From the NCBI GenBank assembly GCA_001931875.2, contig MSJH02000386.1, positions 1-26,391 on the forward strand: a stretch of 26,391 nucleotides of DNA. The letters run 5' to 3'. Origin of the DNA: Byssochlamys sp. IMV 00236 (Eukaryota > Ascomycota > Eurotiomycetes > Eurotiales > Thermoascaceae). A model generated the notes under the pieces. It was not told the origin of the DNA. It did not search any database and was given only the letters and a program-made list of their open reading frames with translations. A program made the translations under genes and the position numbers. Positions 1-8,903 of this stretch are shown piece by piece (the stretch's first letter is position 1; every line of letters starts with the position of its first letter).

Positions 1-23
1 AAAAAAAAAAAAAAAAAAAAAAA
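1..23. repeat. poly-A homopolymer at left end
   Basis: The window opens with 23 consecutive A residues and then unique sequence. With the matching run at the right end, this suggests a short-read contig that stopped at a homopolymer. It is not a telomere, because no short telomeric repeat unit follows. Confidence 0.85.
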
Positions 24-58
24 CAGAGCCACGAAAATATCTTGAACAAACATAAAAT

Positions 59-64
59 TTTATT
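59..64 (-). terminator. Poly(A) signal of the KilA-N/APSES gene
   Basis: On the minus strand this is AATAAA. It lies about 60 nt downstream of the stop codon at 124 in AT-rich sequence, the expected place for a fungal 3'-end processing signal. The assignment rests on motif and position only. Confidence 0.5.
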
Positions 65-123
65 AAATTATATACAAAAATATATACAAATGTTTACAAA
101 GAGAGAGTCGAGGAAAGGGTCGC

Positions 124-1783
124 TTAGTTGCCCCAAAGAACGTGGAAGACTTTGTCTCCGGCCCTCACCTTGGTTGGCAAGGACCGGTTTTTAAAAAAGT
201 CCTTGGGACGGCGGCCATCATCTTGGGAGAGGCATTGCAAAGCAATACCAGCCTCGACTCTCTCAATCACATCTTGCTCCTGTGATGTCAACCTTGCTGG
301 CATAGGTGGAGGAGGAGGAGCAGAAGCAGAAGGGCCAAAGAGAGGGACTATTTCTGCAGCAACAGCTAATGTCTTTTGTTGGCTGCTGCCGCTATCCACC
401 GCCTCAGGAATGACCTGAAGCGATGGACGAGAACCACCACGACAGAAGGACTCGCGATGTAACCCCCTCCCAGTTATTTTTGCGGTTGGAAGGGGTGCAA
501 AGAAACCAGAAAAGCCATGGATGAACATACCGCTCCCCTCACCTTCGAAACTTGGAATGACCATTGGTGGGAGAGCGGTGGGCATTGGGGAAGAGGAACC
601 CGACCAAGAAAAAGCAGAGGGAGCGACCAAAGAGCAATCTTCTTCCTCGTCGCCGTTCAACAGACTTGACACCGACATGCAGTGACGGCGACGACGAGAA
701 AGGACAGAAGGAGAAGCATAAGAAGAAGGGGAAGCAGCACGAGAAGAAGAAGCAGGATAAGGGCTACCAGAGGAAGCACGAGAAGCACGAGAAGCGCGAG
801 CACGAACCACACCACCAGCTGCACGGCAAGCAGCACCAGCGTCCGCAGAGGAAACAAGGCGATCATGCCCATCAGAAGCGGAAGGGCAAGAGGCAGAAGA
901 CAAAGAACGATCTCTTTGTCGTGCTGAACGACGGGAAGAAGAAGCCTTTTGATAAGGGCTAAAGTTCTTTGCGTTTCTTGTAACGCACGAGCGTGCAAGG
1001 CGGGAACGCGAACCGGGAGGACCAGGAACAGAAGCGGAAGCGGAGGCTGAAGAGGCAGCACAGGAGGAAGTGCTTGCCTTTGTGCGGCGACCTCTTACGC
1101 CAGAGGTAGAAAAAGCTCTACCACGAGTAGGACGAGAAGAACGAGAGGAACGGGAGACCAAGCCAGAAGAAACCTGAGAGTCCCCAGGAGTAGGATCAGA
1201 ACCTACCTTCAAGCTTCCAAAGTCAGGATGACCAGGAGGGCAGCAGTCATTAGGGAACGATTTCCCAAAAACAGGAACCAGATCAAACCTGAGAGCCCAG
1301 GCATTATTCACACAAAGTGCCTTTGCGCTTTCGAAAGGCATCCTAAATAAAAGAAAAGAAAAGAAAAAGCGTTAGTAAAAATAAGGCTATGATTCATCCA
1401 TGATCTTACCAAGTGCCTTGGATGGTGAGGCATCCGCCTCTAACCTTCTTCACCTGAAGGTCAGGGTTGCCATCGACGATCTTCACGATGTCTGCCTTGC
1501 TGTTGCCTAACGCCTTCCATATTCCGGTGAAATGGACAAACCCATTTTCACTATCCCAAAGGATAGGATGGCCATTTACTTCAAACTGAAAGACTGTATT
1601 AAAAAATCAAACAAATGTTAGCTACAGTTGAGCTAGAGTACTCTCTCTATATATACCTGGTATGGCGCCTCTTGAATCTTGTGATGTCGCATACTTGGCA
1701 GACTTGATAACCTGTTGAAGGCGAGGTGAGGAAGGAGGGCATGGTTGGTATTTTGATATTGATTTTTGTTGTTGGGTTTTCAT
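124..1783 (-). CDS. KilA-N/APSES-domain DNA-binding protein (Bqt4-like) with Ser/Arg-rich tail
   Basis: Three exons, 1783-1657, 1593-1410 and 1342-124, give 509 aa with all phases consistent. The second intron carries TACTAAC near its 3' end. Residues about 43-150 form one KilA-N/APSES-type domain: the text VNGHPILW, FVHFTGIWKALGNSKAD and RGGCLTIQGTW is interrupted by intron 2 and continues MPFESAKALC and FGKSFPNDCCPPGHPDFG. Members of this family bind DNA (Mbp1, StuA) or, in fission yeast Bqt4, tether telomeres to the nuclear envelope. The 'GTW-PFESAKALC' wording looks closest to Bqt4-like members, by memory only. Residues about 165-350 are low-complexity Ser/Ala/Arg, followed by a Pro-rich stretch and a short charged C-terminus. 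I see no transmembrane segment, which Bqt4 would have. The third exon is visibly richer in G and C than its neighbours. The domain call is firm; the cellular role is not. Confidence 0.8.
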
Positions 1784-2710
1784 GATAAAATTATATTGAC
1801 AAAGATAAGCTGTATATATATCTCGTATTAGAGTGAATGAATTAAATAAATAGATATGTGTTGTTGTGGATATAAAAGGAGAAAATGAAAGCAGTATATA
1901 TGCTGTAAGATATACGCTTGAATGAATCGCTAGGATTTTTGTTGAGTGTTGAATGAAGCTTTAAGCTTGAATATGTAAAAATTGAATAAAAAGATGCGAA
2001 TAAAAAGATGTAATAATCGCTGTGGAAATAGGCTTTAAAAGCAAATATAAAAAAAGAATAAAATGGGGAAAAGGTGAAAGAAAAAAGGTTGAAAAAGGCC
2101 CTTATTTATAAATTGTAAATCGTTACATCTATGATTGTTTTCGGAGGCGCACCGAAATAAACAAAATAATAAAGGGGGTAAAGCTCTTAAGGGGGGGGCA
2201 AGATCCACCAAGGGAACACAAGCAAACTTTGAATAAAAGAGTTAAAAATGTTTAATTAATTCTCTTTTTAGTAAAAGCGTGTTACCTGCTCACTCTATGA
2301 AAAAGAAGTGGTATCCACATGAGATAAGGTGTGTTCTGATTTCCATTAAAGGCTAAAGAAAGTTCAGCCTCCCGCCCGAGTCTTTTTTTTTTAGCTTTTA
2401 CACGGAAGCTTACTCTGTCTTACCTGCCTAAAACGATAATTGCCAACCTACCCCCACTCGTCATATCTCGTAGTATCTGATGTCGTACGCAGACACGTTG
2501 GTCATTGCTAACTGCTACTCCATAAAAAAGGGTGTGGTCGATAGCAACAAACGGCTGCCAAGGAGACTCCAAAACGCCTCCGAGTAGAAAGAAGAGATAA
2601 TAAGCGCACAGAAATCAATTCCCATCGTTTCATAGTATGTTCATCAGTTGACTTTGTGTGACAATAGCTTACAAAATGATGGTTTTTTTTATTATGATTT
2701 AAAAGAACAG
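1784..2710. other. Intergenic region upstream of the KilA-N gene
   Basis: No supportable gene. The part next to 1783 should hold the promoter of the KilA-N gene; the part next to 2711 is the 3' flank of the GST gene, with a minus-strand AATAAA at about 2688-2693. A 13-bp direct repeat (GAATAAAAAGATG) occurs at 1984-1996 and again at 1998-2010. There is an eight-G run near 2190 and a T run near 2383. Confidence 0.6.
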
Positions 2711-3650
2711 TTAAGGCTTGGCAATATTGAACTTGGCTGTAAAAGAGTCAACATATTTTTCATCACCAATGTATGTTTCCTTGAAGGAAGGTCTTTCAGT
2801 AATACCCTTGATGAATTCAGCCAATCTAGGATACTTCTTGACTGCCTCCCATTCATATCCATTCAAGAATAGTCTGTGGAATCCGAGAATACGAGCAAGG
2901 AGGGGTGCAACTGCGATGTCAGCTAGAGAATATTCATTACCAAGGAAGTAGGGGCCTGTAGGAGATTGTTGAACCAAGAGCTCGTTGATCTGTAATATAA
3001 GAAGTTATTTTTTTTTCCTGAAAACACACACAAGCATATACACAGTCACTTTGTTGTACAACTTACACGATCCAAGGCACCATTAACGTTTTTTTCGTAA
3101 TCGGCAAAGGCATTTTCAGCTTTGATATTGAAAACGTATTTGAAAAATTCGCTTTGCACTTTAGAAGAATAATATTCAATAAAGTAACGAACATATGCAC
3201 GCTTCAATGGATCTTTAGGTAAAAGGCTATCATACATGCATAAATAAGAAAAATACCGCATTTGTTTTCTGTATCAACTTACTTTTTCTCAGGAAAACGA
3301 TCGTTAAGATATTCGATAAGTACCAAAGATTCAGCAATGTGCTTACCACCCACTGTAAATGCAGGCACTTTTAATTCGGGATTGATGTCCTTGTACCTAA
3401 TGAACGTCAGACATGAGCCAAGATGAGTAATGTAAATGTCATTCTTTTTACCAATCAGGCTTATTTGACAAGTCAATCTCGACTGTTTCATATTCAGCGC
3501 CAACTTCTCTTAAAGTAATAGCGGCACGTTGAGCGTAAGGACAAATGACAGCGTTATAGAAGGTGATTTTATCTGTGTGCTTTGTTTAGTTTACAAAAAA
3601 GATAGACTCCTAGTATTGCCTTTTTTTTATATATCTTTACCAGAAGACAT
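2711..3650 (-). CDS. Glutathione S-transferase, omega-like
   Basis: Five exons (3650-3641, 3572-3452, 3396-3283, 3226-3067, 2989-2711) give a 227-aa protein, a typical GST length. The N-terminal thioredoxin fold starts MSSDKITFYNAVICPYAQRA. Cys14 in the CPYAQR motif is the expected catalytic cysteine of omega-class enzymes, which favour thiol transfer and dehydroascorbate reduction over conjugation. The cis-Pro motif (KVPAF) and the glutathione-binding ES in HIAESLVLIEYL follow. The C-terminal helical domain has the N-capping segment YSLADIAVAP. The first exon is only 10 nt; its junction gives ATG TCT TCT G|AT AAA. An alternating TA run about 77 bp upstream could act as a TATA element. The protein is probably cytosolic. 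Class assignment is from motif recognition. Confidence 0.9.
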
Positions 3651-3653
3651 TGT

Positions 3654-3744
3654 TTATTATTATTATTATTATACAAGAGAGATTCCAAGAAAGAAAGAAA
3701 GAAAGAAAAAGAAGGCTGCTGTCTTTTATATATATATATATATT
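3654..3744. repeat. Three simple repeats upstream of the GST start
   Basis: A TTA trinucleotide run (about 3654-3673), a GAAA tetranucleotide run (about 3687-3711) and an alternating TA run (about 3727-3744) lie side by side. They fall in the expected 5' UTR and core promoter of the GST gene and are likely length-polymorphic. Confidence 0.8.
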
Positions 3745-4047
3745 ATCTGATTATTAATACTTATCGAATTACTAATGTTTGATTTCAAATCGTCGCTGTT
3801 GTCGGTTGCACGATTCTTAAGTCATTCTTTTTAGCAATGACGATATTACTGATAGTATAAGCTTATTCTCGGTAATCAAGTACAAGTCCTTTTTTTTTCG
3901 AGATGTTAGTATATTAATGTACACAAAGAGAGAAAAAGGAGGAGTAAATAGACTTTGGATCTTTGGGAAATACACAAACAAATAAAGAAGTTGACTCTTC
4001 TTCTTTCTTATCTTCTTGTCCTTTGTTTAATGACCCATCGAAATATC

Positions 4048-4168
4048 TCGAGAATAGACCGAGAAAATGATAGTGGATGATCTCAGCAATCTATTGTTTC
4101 GTCAAGATCCTAGTAAAATACCAAGATGCAGATCCTTTTTTTTTTTTTTATTTTGTGTCTATTCTCGA
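4048..4168. repeat. Perfect 12-bp inverted repeat flanking about 97 bp
   Basis: TCGAGAATAGAC at 4048-4059 recurs as its exact reverse complement at 4157-4168. No target-site duplication is visible outside the arms, and the interior holds a T run and no open frame. It could be a hairpin-forming transcript segment, a remnant of a small element or chance. Confidence 0.55.
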
Positions 4169-5185
4169 AGCAGTTGAAGAATGCAGTATAGACGCACAGA
4201 GGGTGAATTGATAATGTGATGAAAGTCCCAAAACAAAGCATAGCCTCCTATTCTTTTATTATTACTAATGCATAATTCAATTTAACCATAAACACTGCTT
4301 GTACCAGCTGCATATATATTTTCAAGCAACCCCCGAGAAAAGGTGATGATTAAAAAAGAAGCGTATTTTATGACTATTGCCTTTATAATTTCGGTTAATT
4401 TACGGGCAAATGATTATTTCACCTTGTTTATAATGGATAATCACTTTTTTGAATGAGTTGAATGCTTTATAAGCTCGTATTTTCGAAATGAATAATAAAA
4501 GAGACCTAAGAGAACTTGTTTGGTTAGTATGCATAACACTCTGCATACAGAAAAATAATGCCTTTTAAGGTAAAGATGACATGTAGTATACACTGGAGTT
4601 GATCCTGCATACAAAGAGAAGGGGGTGGGTGAGAGTTACGTCTGCCATGACTAAAACAGGCTCAACAAGAGAACATACTCACCTTCATGCCTATTTAGTA
4701 AAGGTACGGACCTGTTATTCCTAATTTATACCGTGCTGAATTACAGTGCTAACGAAATACTGCTCTGAAATGTTCTTAGTATCTCAGTATGAATAAACGT
4801 CCAAAGTCTAGTGCGTAACTATACTTTTTCTTCAAAAGTATGAAAAGTAATTTCTAATATCTTTTCCACGATAGCTTATTAATGCAGGCTAAAGCGGACT
4901 TGTTCTTCTGTTCAGAAATCAAATTAATGATAAACTTAAGAATGTCAAAAGACAGTAGACTAACATAAAATTCAAAGATCAGGTTGAGACTGACTATTGT
5001 GTAAGTATATTCGTCGAAAACCCTATTGTGCAAACCAAAGCAACTCTGCCTACGAATAACAGGGCACGCGGGAAAAAAAATAAATTCTCAAGCAGGATAT
5101 CTCTACAAATCTGTGCCGCAACGAGCGAAATAAGAGCTTTTTAATAACGAAAGGGAAATATGAATAAAAAGAAAAGAGACACGAA

Positions 5186-5226
5186 GACGCGTCAGCTTTA
5201 AGTGTCGGAGATTAGAATTGACGTCA
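5186..5226. promoter_or_regulatory. Palindromic GACGCGTC and TGACGTCA motifs upstream of TAF4
   Basis: GACGCGTC at 5186-5193 contains ACGCGT, the core bound by Mbp1-type APSES factors in yeasts. TGACGTCA at 5219-5226 is a perfect CRE/ATF-type bZIP site. Both lie 115-160 bp before the TAF4 start. The motifs are exact; function in this organism is inferred. Confidence 0.35.
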
Positions 5227-5341
5227 TTCGCCTGATTTCAGCTGGCCGGGTGCAGTGTTTAAAATTTGTTAGGAGGCTCTTATTTCTGCATAAGCCAATT
5301 TTTTTTTTTTTTAAATATATAATATATATATATCAATAACT

Positions 5342-7262
5342 ATGGGCCCTGAACAACAACAACAGCAGCAGCAACAGCAGCAACAACAACAGCAACAACA
5401 AGCTGTGTCTTCAGTGCCAGAACAGCAATCCAGAGTAATTGCACCTCAAGGGTTAATGAATCCTGCCATGACACCACAGCCTCGACTTCCAGCAGCAGCA
5501 GGAGGTAATATTAACAGGAAAGTAAAGATCAGCGTACTAAAAGTCATCTCGAACAGGATCATCTTCCATGACTTTATTTGATAACCTTACCTCGCAGTTA
5601 ACACCAGAAAGAAAAGAGAGATTTATTGAATTATTCAAGAAGCTACAAGTAAATGAAATGAACAGACCCTATTTCCATTTGATTAACAGTTCTTTATTGC
5701 AGAGCAATTCAGTTACTGCGAATCAATTCCTAGCACAGGCAAGATTATTGCTGGATCAGCAACAATATCAACAGCTCGAAAACTTGAAGAACAAGCCAGT
5801 CCAACCCATGATGCCAAGGCCCGTATCTATACAACCACAAACCTCGCAACAGCAACAACAACAACAGCAGCAGCAGCAGCAACAACAACAACAACAACAA
5901 CAGCAATTGGACTATAATGCTCTTAAACGAACAATGAGCGGCACACAGTTACGACCTGAGGATGCCCATCAACGAGCAATTCTGTAATGTCATTCTGACT
6001 AGCTTTGTTATAACTTAAACTAACCAAACCTTGTCATAGTCAACCACAACTAAAAAGAGCTGATATACCCATCCAACAACCACAACAACCACAACAACAG
6101 CCAGTACCCATCTATAGATCAAATACAGCACCACCATCTACAGTGGATCATCAGCATATGGGAATGCAGCCTGATACTATTGATCCAGCAATAAAGAACG
6201 AAACAGATGGGGAGCAAATCTCAATTGTGCAAGATTTTATGAACCTGGATATTTTGAAAGGCTTAATAGCAAAAATATGTAAGAAATGACAAACTGCTAT
6301 TAGTAAAAGTATCACTAACCCAAGTACATCCAGCTGCTTCCTTAGATACTGTCAATGTACAGCCTGAAGTATATTCGATGATTGCTTTGGCTACACAAGA
6401 ACGCATACAGAAACTGATAAAGGACATGATTGAAGCATCAAAATACAGAATGGATTCACAAACATTTACACAGCCACCGCCAGACGAAACTGGCCGTTAT
6501 CCATATAAAATCGTAGACGTGCAGGATGTTAAAAAGCAGCTTTTGGCTATTGAAAGAGTAGAGCGTGAGGAAGAAAGACGAAGAAGAGAATATATTTCTG
6601 AAAGAGAACGAAGGTCACAAATGGGTGACGATGATAAAGAAGGAGGAGATGATGATAAGCCAAAGAAGAAAAAGAAGAAGGATCAAGGTGGCGTTAGTGC
6701 AAGATATATGAGTGATGATGTGCGTAATAAGAGTACAAACGAAACAGCCCTGATGATTGCAGGTGGTGTAAAGAAAAGTTGGATGTTGACAGGGTTAGCT
6801 GGAGGAACAAAAGACATGCCTCCATTTACTCCTTCAAAGCCTCCAGCTTCGTCACCACCTAATAATCTACCTCCTTCTTCAACAGCAGCAACGCCGACGA
6901 ACGCTTCATCGCCAACAGGTGGACAAATTCAGAGTCCAACTTTGTTCCAGCATCCTACAGCTAGTAGTCCAATGTCACCTCAGGATACAGATGATCAACC
7001 AAGAGGAAGAGGCAGACCAAAGAGACGAAAGTCAGGCTCAGGTCCTGATATGCCAACAGTAAAAAAACCAAAAGCATTTAGAGATGGTCTCTTTTTACCT
7101 CCTTCGACTATTGGCCGACCTCAACATCGTTTCTTTGGCGAACAAGGAGTAAGAAAGGTGACAGTCCGAGACGCACTATTTGTATTAGAGGATGAATATG
7201 AAAACAAAAAGGAATATGCACCACGTACTTTACTTAAAACATACACTTGTTATTTGAAGTAA
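5342..7262 (+). CDS. TAF4: Transcription initiation factor TFIID subunit 4 (TAF4)
   Basis: Four exons (5342-5504, 5557-5983, 6040-6278, 6334-7262) give 585 aa. Intron 3 has CACTAAC before its acceptor. TAF4 pairs with TAF12 through a histone fold and is a structural core of TFIID at RNA polymerase II promoters. Visible parts in order: a 16-residue polyQ near the N-terminus; a helical block starting LFDNLTSQLTPERKERF; a second polyQ of 20; then the conserved TAF4 C-terminal domain, where the junction reads IAKI-SASLDTVNVQPEVYSMIALATQERIQKL, followed by a long charged helix (ERVEREEERRRREY). Next come a Lys-rich stretch, a Ser/Pro/Thr linker and an AT-hook-like PRGRGRPKRRK. It ends 11 bp from the oppositely oriented CCDC174 gene. 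A short TA-rich core promoter precedes the ATG. Confidence 0.88.
5354..5401 (+). repeat. CAA/CAG repeat encoding polyQ (first tract)
   Basis: Sixteen consecutive glutamine codons in mixed CAA and CAG, directly after the fourth codon of TAF4. The interruption of CAG by CAA should limit slippage, but length variation between strains is likely. Confidence 0.95.
5847..5906 (+). repeat. CAA/CAG repeat encoding polyQ (second tract)
   Basis: Twenty consecutive glutamine codons within exon 2 of TAF4, between the N-terminal helical block and the C-terminal domain. Codons are mixed, with a run of five CAG in the middle. Confidence 0.95.
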
Positions 7263-7273
7263 AATGAAAATAT

Positions 7274-8343
7274 TTATTCTACCTGTTTTCGCATTGATTG
7301 TAAAAAAGAGGATACACTTTCTTCATTAATATCAGGCATGCCAACATTGTTTGGTTCCTGTTTCAGAGGATGTTGTTTTCTAGCTTGTAAAGCAGCTTTT
7401 CTAGCACGGATCTTTTCTGCATTTCTTGCCATCATTTGCTGTCTTTTAGCGGCTGCAGATATGGCTGATTTACGTGCATTCTCTGTTTCTTGTCGAAGTT
7501 TATTCAGTTTAGCCATCTGTTCTTCACGCTCCTCTTCATCTCTTGAGAATCTATAAAAGCCAACACCCTTTGTTCTAATTTCTGCATCTGCATCGTAATG
7601 ATTAATATGTGATATATCTGCAAGCTCATCGCCAATTTCATAATCATATCGTGGTATATAGTCATCTTCTTCAGATTTAGTTTTTTCTTCAGATAATAAC
7701 CTTGGTAACTGACTTTGACGCACTGTTCGAGTTCTACCGAACTCATCCTCATATTCCACCCAGGGATCATCCACATCTTCTGCCTCTTTCTCCTGTCGTC
7801 TCTTCTTTAATTTTCTCTCTGTTTCTTCTCGTATTTCCTCTAGTTGACGCTAATCATGACGCATAGAAACTTAGTTCAATATCATACAAACATGAATTCA
7901 TAAAATGATACTTTACTTCCTGTAAATATTTCTTGTCAAAATCAATTAGTGGTGCCTTTTCGTCATCGTCATATTCACTATATTCTTGCTGTATTTGTCC
8001 TGATCGCATGGCTTCGTAGATCTTGGCTTTTTTTTCTAATTGTTCTCTGCTTCTTGCCAGCACATTACTCTCAACTTCTTCAATATATTTGTCTTTAGCG
8101 TTTCTTGCATCAACGCCTTTGTTTTGCTTTGTCCAAACTGTCTTTTTTTGTTCTGGTCTTTTCGCTGCACTCAGTTTTCCTTCATTTGCTCTCGTCTTTT
8201 CGAATCTCTCAGTTTGTTGAGCCAATTCAGCTTTTAAATCGATGGCCTAGAAAGATGAATGAGTATCTTGTGCATAATGTCAAAATGAAGCTTCTTCTTA
8301 CAGTAGTAGCGCTGACATTACTGATTTCTTTTTTATTGGACAT
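7274..8343 (-). CDS. CCDC174: CCDC174-like coiled-coil nuclear protein
   Basis: Three exons (8343-8302, 8246-7917, 7849-7274) give 315 aa. The N-terminus SATTAIDLKAELAQQTERF matches the 'LVDLKAEL' start of CCDC174. It is followed by VWTKQNKGVDARNAKDK and SREQLEKKAKIYEAMRSG, the family signature, then by an acidic stretch. The last exon has DPWVEYEDEFGRTRTV, equivalent to the 'EWVDYVDSLGRSRR' segment of animal homologues, GVGFYRFSRDEEEREEQM, and a basic Ala/Arg/Lys coiled coil. Human CCDC174 is nuclear and linked to RNA processing complexes; the exact role in fungi is unclear. The protein is shorter than the human one (about 467 aa) and lacks its C-terminal extension. Its stop codon overlaps a minus-strand AATAAA. 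Confidence 0.85.
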
Positions 8344-8903
8344 TTTGAAAGAAAAAAAATAAATAAAGAGGTGGCTGTAATCTTTATGCAAACAATAGTT
8401 TACAACACCGCATCCTTTTTTCATTACTTATGGATCCAAGAAAAGGCTGAATTATTTTACCATAAGATATCGTATTTTGTATATTTGTATTATAAATGAT
8501 TGAACTATGCGTGATATTTGCTTTAGAAAGAACTGTATTAAAGTAGCTTTTTTATTAACAAAGCTCCTTTTTGCTAAAGTGGTACGTATATCCTATCTCT
8601 TGCATCATCATTGACCATGATTAAGTAATATTTACCTACCATGTGATCATCCTTAATTCCAGGGACATTTGCCGATTTTTCGGCTAGTAAGTTATTCTAG
8701 CTCAATGGTCCATGTTACAAAAAAGGGACCGTGACACAGATTTCTTAAGTTTCCGTTGATTGTGCGGGGGGATTGAATACAAAGGTAAAACCTCTTCCAA
8801 TCATGGTTCCACGCATTTGTCATCTCACGAAAAAATTTCACTCTGACTTTATAAAAAGCCCCTCTTGGATTCGCCCTTCTTTTTTTTTTTCTTTCTTCCA
8901 AAA
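8344..8903. other. Divergent promoter region, CCDC174 and arrestin genes
   Basis: About 560 bp between two divergently transcribed start codons. No gene-like open frame or RNA gene seen. It contains a T run just before the arrestin start and a TATA element listed separately. Confidence 0.6.
8850..8857 (+). promoter_or_regulatory. TATA box of the arrestin-like gene
   Basis: TATAAAAA lies 54 bp upstream of the ATG at 8904 and is followed by a pyrimidine-rich stretch typical of fungal transcription starts. Its position fits a core promoter and supports the chosen start codon. Confidence 0.5.

Larger units (their letters stand above)
3651..5341. other. Divergent intergenic region between GST and TAF4
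   Basis: About 1.7 kb without a supportable coding region; all frames are broken by stops. It must hold the promoters of both flanking genes. The proximal 100 bp on the TAF4 side is T- and TA-rich, as in fungal core promoters. I looked for tRNA A/B boxes and other RNA genes and saw none. The 12-bp inverted repeat and the two palindromic motifs listed separately are the only structured elements I noticed. Confidence 0.6.

Noticed and set aside
657..1061. Leu-rich minus-strand frame inside the KilA-N gene
   Set aside because: It overlaps the third exon in another frame and arises from the repetitive purine-rich coding sequence. The domain-bearing frame is the real one.
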